DNA of 8,736 nt, from assembly GCA_022865525.1 (NCBI GenBank), contig JALHSV010000205.1:1-8736 (forward strand), in the 5' to 3' direction. The notes beneath the pieces were generated by a model. That model saw only the letters and a list, made by a program, of their open reading frames with translations. It was not told the DNA's origin and did no database searches. Shown one piece after another: positions 6,125-8,736 of this stretch; positions within the stretch are counted from its first letter, which is position 1; each line of letters begins with the position of its first letter. The stretch is from Thermodesulfovibrionales bacterium (GTDB taxonomy: Bacteria; Nitrospirota; Thermodesulfovibrionia; Thermodesulfovibrionales; SM23-35). Both the position numbers and the translations under genes were made by a program.

Positions 6125-8227
6125 ATGCTAAATAAAGAAAGTATTCTCACTTTTTTCCGTGAGAAGACGAAGAGACCTCTCTGCTTCAGGGATATCGTCT
6201 CGTTCATGGGATTGAACCACAAAGAGGCCCGTTCTCTCAAGAGAATATTGAAAACGTTAGTCAAATCCGGTGAACTGGTCCTTACGCGGAGAGGCCTGTA
6301 TGGACCCCCGGAGGACATGAGTCTCGTGAGCGGCTATTTTGATGCACACAGGGAAGGCTATGGTTTTGTGATCATGGAAAAACCCGGAGAGCGGGATTTA
6401 TTCATTCCTGCGCGCGCGACATTTGGGGCGATGAATCATGACAGGGTTCTTGTTCGTATTGAGAACCGGCAGAAACGTGAAGGCAGCATAATCAGGGTCA
6501 TTGAAAGAGTGCACGCAAAGATAGCCGGGAACTTCGAAACGACAGGAACCGGTTTTTATGTGAAGCCAAAGGACAAGTCTATTCCCTTTGATCTCCCGGT
6601 AGCACCGAAAGACCGCTCAGGAGCAAAAAATGGCGAGACGGTAATCGCAGAGGTCATTGCATATCCATCCGGGAGGAGACCCCCTGCTGCCAGGATACTG
6701 AAGATTTTAGGCAAACCCGAAGACCCCAAGTCAGAAGTAGAATCAATTATTGATGAATTTGATCTCCCAAGAAGGTTCCCGCGAACTGTGCATGAGGAGG
6801 CGATAATTTCGGGTAAACAAAAAACATATGTTCCGGGATCAGGTCAGAAGCGGAAAGATTTGCGGTCTCTTCCAACGATTACTATTGATGGTGAACGCGC
6901 AAAGGATTTTGACGACGCGGTTTCGATAAAAATATCTAAACACGGATACACCCTCTACGTCCATATTGCTGATGTCGGTTTCTTCGTCGGGTGGAATTCT
7001 GCGGTTGATCAGGAGGCACGGAAGAGGGGGACGAGTGTCTATTTCCCGGACAGGGTCATACCGATGCTCCCGAAAGAGCTTTCAGAAGACCTGTGCAGCC
7101 TGAAACCTAAAGAAGAACGGTTTGCATTAACCGCTGAACTTGACTTTGACAGGCTTGGTACGAGGCTCAGTTCAAAATTTTATCCGAGTGTCATTGTCAG
7201 CGACGAGAGAATGACATACACATCGGTAAGAAAGATCCTTATCGACAACGATCCGCATGAGCGGAGCAGGTATGCTCATCTCCTCCAGGATTTCGAATTC
7301 ATGGGAGAATTGTGCGGTATTCTCAGGAGCAAAAGGCTTGAGCGTGGAAGCCTTGATTTCGACCTGCCTGAGCCCGAGGTACTTCTCGACATGCGGGGCG
7401 CTCCGGAGGCAATTCTGCGTGCAGAAAGAAATTATGCGCATATGATTATCGAGGAATTTATGATTGCGGCAAACGAGGCCGTCGCAGAACATCTTGAGGC
7501 TCTCGGCGTTCCGATTCTTTTCAGAATCCACGAGGAACCGGACCCGATGAAGCTGGAGGATATTGTCAGAGTCATGAAGTCTGTCTCCCCGTTGAAACAT
7601 CCTCTCAAAACAAGGGACTTCCCTGATATTTTGAGGAAGGTAAAGGGCAAGCCGGAGGAGGAAATTATTCATTATATGGTGCTGCGGAGTCTCAAGCAGG
7701 CCCGCTATTCACCGATCAATGTCGGACATTTTGGCCTTGCATCAAAATGCTATGCGCACTTTACATCACCGATCAGGAGGTATCCGGACCTCATTGTGCA
7801 CAGGATTTTGCGCGAGGTTCTGCAGAAGAAACACTTGCCGGACAAACGCATTCAGGAGCTACAACAACTCCTTCCGGATATGGCGTACCATTCTTCCCGC
7901 ATGGAGCGTCATGCCGATCGGGCAGAAAACGAAGTCATTGATGCAATGAGGGCATGGTTTATGAAGGACAGGGTCGGAGAGGAATTTGATGCCAGGATAG
8001 TGAGCATTACCCCATACGGCCTGAAAGTCAGATTAAAAGACTTTTACGTTGATGGATTTCTCCACGTATCATACATGACAGATGACTTCTATCAGTTTGA
8101 TGAACGTCGCATGAAACTCGTCGGACGTAACACAAAGCGTTCTTATGCAATAGGAAACGCATTGAGAGTCAGGCTCGACAGGGTTGATATGGAAGAGCGG
8201 GAGATCATACTGGATATAATAAAATAG
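6125..8227 (+). CDS. rnr: Ribonuclease R (3'-5' exoribonuclease, RNB family)
   Basis: A processive 3'-5' exoribonuclease that degrades structured RNA and takes part in mRNA, rRNA and tmRNA-linked quality control. The protein has 700 residues. Seen in order: an N-terminal winged-helix segment (about 1-62), cold-shock/OB domains (about 65-130 and 130-200), and the RNB catalytic core with TIDGERAKDFDDAVS (253-267), giving the metal-binding Asp255, Asp261, Asp263 and Asp264. The core also carries RNYAHMIIEEFMIAANEAV (435-453) and HFTSPIRRYPDL (545-556). A C-terminal S1 domain follows (about 617-699). The winged helix and S1 favour RNase R over RNase II. It is shorter than the roughly 810-residue E. 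coli enzyme and lacks the long Lys-rich tail. Start: the ATG at 6125 is the only start codon downstream of the in-frame stop at 6092; only a weak GGAAA (6114-6118) precedes it. The gene is divergent from the TPR gene and followed by a non-coding repeat. Confidence 0.96.
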   Translation: MLNKESILTFFREKTKRPLCFRDIVSFMGLNHKEARSLKRILKTLVKSGELVLTRRGLYGPPEDMSLVSGYFDAHREGYGFVIMEKPGERDLFIPARATFGAMNHDRVLVRIENRQKREGSIIRVIERVHAKIAGNFETTGTGFYVKPKDKSIPFDLPVAPKDRSGAKNGETVIAEVIAYPSGRRPPAARILKILGKPEDPKSEVESIIDEFDLPRRFPRTVHEEAIISGKQKTYVPGSGQKRKDLRSLPTITIDGERAKDFDDAVSIKISKHGYTLYVHIADVGFFVGWNSAVDQEARKRGTSVYFPDRVIPMLPKELSEDLCSLKPKEERFALTAELDFDRLGTRLSSKFYPSVIVSDERMTYTSVRKILIDNDPHERSRYAHLLQDFEFMGELCGILRSKRLERGSLDFDLPEPEVLLDMRGAPEAILRAERNYAHMIIEEFMIAANEAVAEHLEALGVPILFRIHEEPDPMKLEDIVRVMKSVSPLKHPLKTRDFPDILRKVKGKPEEEIIHYMVLRSLKQARYSPINVGHFGLASKCYAHFTSPIRRYPDLIVHRILREVLQKKHLPDKRIQELQQLLPDMAYHSSRMERHADRAENEVIDAMRAWFMKDRVGEEFDARIVSITPYGLKVRLKDFYVDGFLHVSYMTDDFYQFDERRMKLVGRNTKRSYAIGNALRVRLDRVDMEEREIILDIIK

Positions 8228-8231
8228 AGAA

Positions 8232-8262
8232 GGGTCCAAGGGCCGAGGATTCAAGGGTCCGA
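8232..8262. repeat. Left octamer array of the composite repeat
   Basis: Four degenerate units at 8232-8239, 8240-8246 (7 nt, one base short), 8247-8254 and 8255-8262. Read on the minus strand they follow TYGRMYCC-like forms of the right-hand octamer. The array begins 4 nt after the rnr stop codon. Confidence 0.6.
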
Positions 8263-8316
8263 GTGATAATTTATTTCCCAAAGCCAGCGATAACCAAATC
8301 GATCGCTTGATTGCAC

Positions 8317-8392
8317 GTCATTGCGAGCACCTGAAAGGTGCGTGGCAATCTCCTCAAAAAAGGCGAGATTGCTTCGTTTCACTCGCAATGAC
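8317..8392. repeat. Central double-stem palindrome (GTCATTGCGAG type)
   Basis: GTCATTGCGAG (8317-8327) pairs perfectly over 11 bp with CTCGCAATGAC (8382-8392). Inside, GCAATCTC (8345-8352) pairs over 8 bp with GAGATTGC (8365-8372). A further small hairpin, GCACCT/AGGTGC with loop GAA, lies at 8327-8341; its first base is shared with the outer stem. As RNA or single-stranded DNA this would fold into a branched structure. Confidence 0.75.
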
Positions 8393-8431
8393 AAACCTTA
8401 TCACTGGATTCAGAAAATTATTTACTTTCAC

Positions 8432-8463
8432 TTGAATCCTTGGACCCTTGAATCCTTGAACCC
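8432..8463. repeat. Right octamer array: four perfect-length tandem units
   Basis: Four contiguous 8-nt units at 8432-8439, 8440-8447, 8448-8455 and 8456-8463, all fitting TTGRAYCC. Units 1 and 3 are identical; units 2 and 4 differ by one base. The alternation suggests a 16-nt higher-order duplication. The array runs into T7 (8464-8470) and then, after 6 nt, the mazG ATG. Confidence 0.7.
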
Positions 8464-8470
8464 TTTTTTT
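8440..8470 (+). terminator. Possible terminator at the right end of the repeat
   Basis: The right array can pair with the left array (14 bp perfect, with partial extension to GGG 8240-8242 / CCC 8461-8463) and is followed directly by seven Ts. A stem followed by a T run is the pattern of an intrinsic terminator for rnr transcripts. However, the two arms are about 180 nt apart with structured sequence between them, which is unlike a normal compact terminator. Low confidence. Confidence 0.25.
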
Positions 8471-8476
8471 AAACGT

Positions 8477-8736
8477 ATGGATTTTCAGGAATTGTTACAT
8501 ATCATGGAGAAACTCCGCAGTGAGAACGGTTGCCCCTGGGACAAGGTACAGACCAGGGAATCCCTCAAGCCATACATTATTGAAGAAGCATACGAACTTG
8601 TTGAGGCAATTGAGGCAAATGACCCGGGAAACATAAAAGAGGAACTGGGCGACCTTCTCTTCCAGATCGTCTTTCAGTGCCAGGTTGCGAAAGAGAAGGA
8701 TGAATTTACGATGTCTGATGTCATCAGGGGAATAGG
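8477..8736 (+). CDS. mazG: MazG nucleoside triphosphate pyrophosphohydrolase (5' part, cut by window end)
   Basis: The first 86 residues of MazG, which hydrolyses (d)NTPs to monophosphate and pyrophosphate, cleaning the nucleotide pool and, in E. coli, influencing ppGpp levels. Seen: the family start LLHIMEKLRSENGCPWD (6-22), where ENGCPWD is diagnostic. The metal-binding all-alpha motif EExxE (E36, E37, E40) is followed by ExxD (E56, D59) and the GDLLFQIVF helix. The reading frame is open to the window edge, so the rest of the N-terminal domain and the second domain are not visible. The ATG at 8477 gives the expected N-terminus; the alternative ATG at residue 10 would lose part of the first helix. 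No Shine-Dalgarno sequence is present: T7 followed by AAACGT lies directly before the ATG, because the composite repeat reaches almost to the start codon. Confidence 0.92.
   Translation, partial: MDFQELLHIMEKLRSENGCPWDKVQTRESLKPYIIEEAYELVEAIEANDPGNIKEELGDLLFQIVFQCQVAKEKDEFTMSDVIRGI

Larger units (their letters stand above)
8232..8470. repeat. Composite palindromic MITE-like repeat filling the rnr-mazG gap
   Basis: This explains nearly all of the 249 nt between rnr and mazG; no ORF is supported here. The ends are inverted arrays of a degenerate octamer (consensus TTGRAYCC on the plus strand at the right end), about four units on each side. Inside them are further paired segments: CCAGCGATAA (8284-8293) against TTATCACTGG (8398-8407), 9 of 10 pairing, and a central double-stem core (8317-8392). 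The longest perfect outer match is 14 bp (8247-8260 with 8442-8455). A T7 run (8464-8470) follows the right array. It contains no transposase gene, so if mobile it would depend on an enzyme from elsewhere. The core resembles GTCATTGCGAG-type palindromes that I recall as dispersed repeats in many bacterial genomes; this is from memory, not a search. No target-site duplication is evident. Confidence 0.75.

Noticed and set aside
6112..6135. Seven-codon mini-ORF overlapping the rnr start (possible leader peptide)
   Set aside because: It has no ribosome site of its own, no runs of regulatory codons and no attenuator-like hairpins. It is most likely chance in an A-rich leader.
7172..7672. 166-codon open frame antisense to rnr
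   Set aside because: It overlaps the conserved RNB catalytic region and has no independent start signals or recognisable motifs.
8317..8392. CRISPR repeat or structured ncRNA gene
   Set aside because: There are no direct repeats separated by regular unique spacers. The signal is a single nested palindrome better explained as a dispersed intergenic repeat.

Overview
The window is ordinary, tightly packed bacterial chromosome of medium G+C (roughly half by eye, not computed). It carries seven or eight genes, no rRNA or tRNA, no CRISPR array and no intact transposon. Strictly bacterial genes (radA, rnr, mazG, thiD) and a lipobox lipoprotein indicate a diderm bacterium. An ExeA-type ATPase paired with a long TPR protein is a combination I associate with Nitrospirota and the former Deltaproteobacteria. 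That placement is an inference, not something the sequence proves.

Left block, plus strand (1-3066): thiD (thiamine pyrimidine kinase), an unrecognised 59-residue ORF, radA (DNA repair ATPase) and a predicted outer-membrane lipoprotein. The genes are 22 nt apart or overlap (11 nt and 35 nt), so they look like one translationally coupled transcript. Their functions (cofactor synthesis, recombination, envelope) are unrelated.

Middle block, minus strand (6048 down to 2893): a 761-residue TPR protein followed 9 nt later by a soluble ExeA/GspA-like AAA+ ATPase, presumably a scaffold plus ATPase working together in export, pilus, polysaccharide or motility functions. The 3' end of the ATPase gene lies antisense to the last 174 nt of the lipoprotein gene, so two convergent coding regions share DNA in codon register.

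Right block, plus strand (6125-8736): rnr (RNase R) is divergent from the TPR gene across a 76-nt gap that contains a perfect 6-bp inverted repeat over a candidate promoter. Then comes a roughly 240-bp non-coding, palindromic, MITE-like repeat (8232-8470) with octamer arrays at both ends and a GTCATTGCGAG-type core, and then the start of mazG, cut by the window edge.

I did not find a clear new multi-gene system. The items most worth a second look are the composite palindromic repeat pressed against mazG, the 174-nt antisense coding overlap, the conserved-looking small ORF between thiD and radA, and the TPR/ATPase pair.
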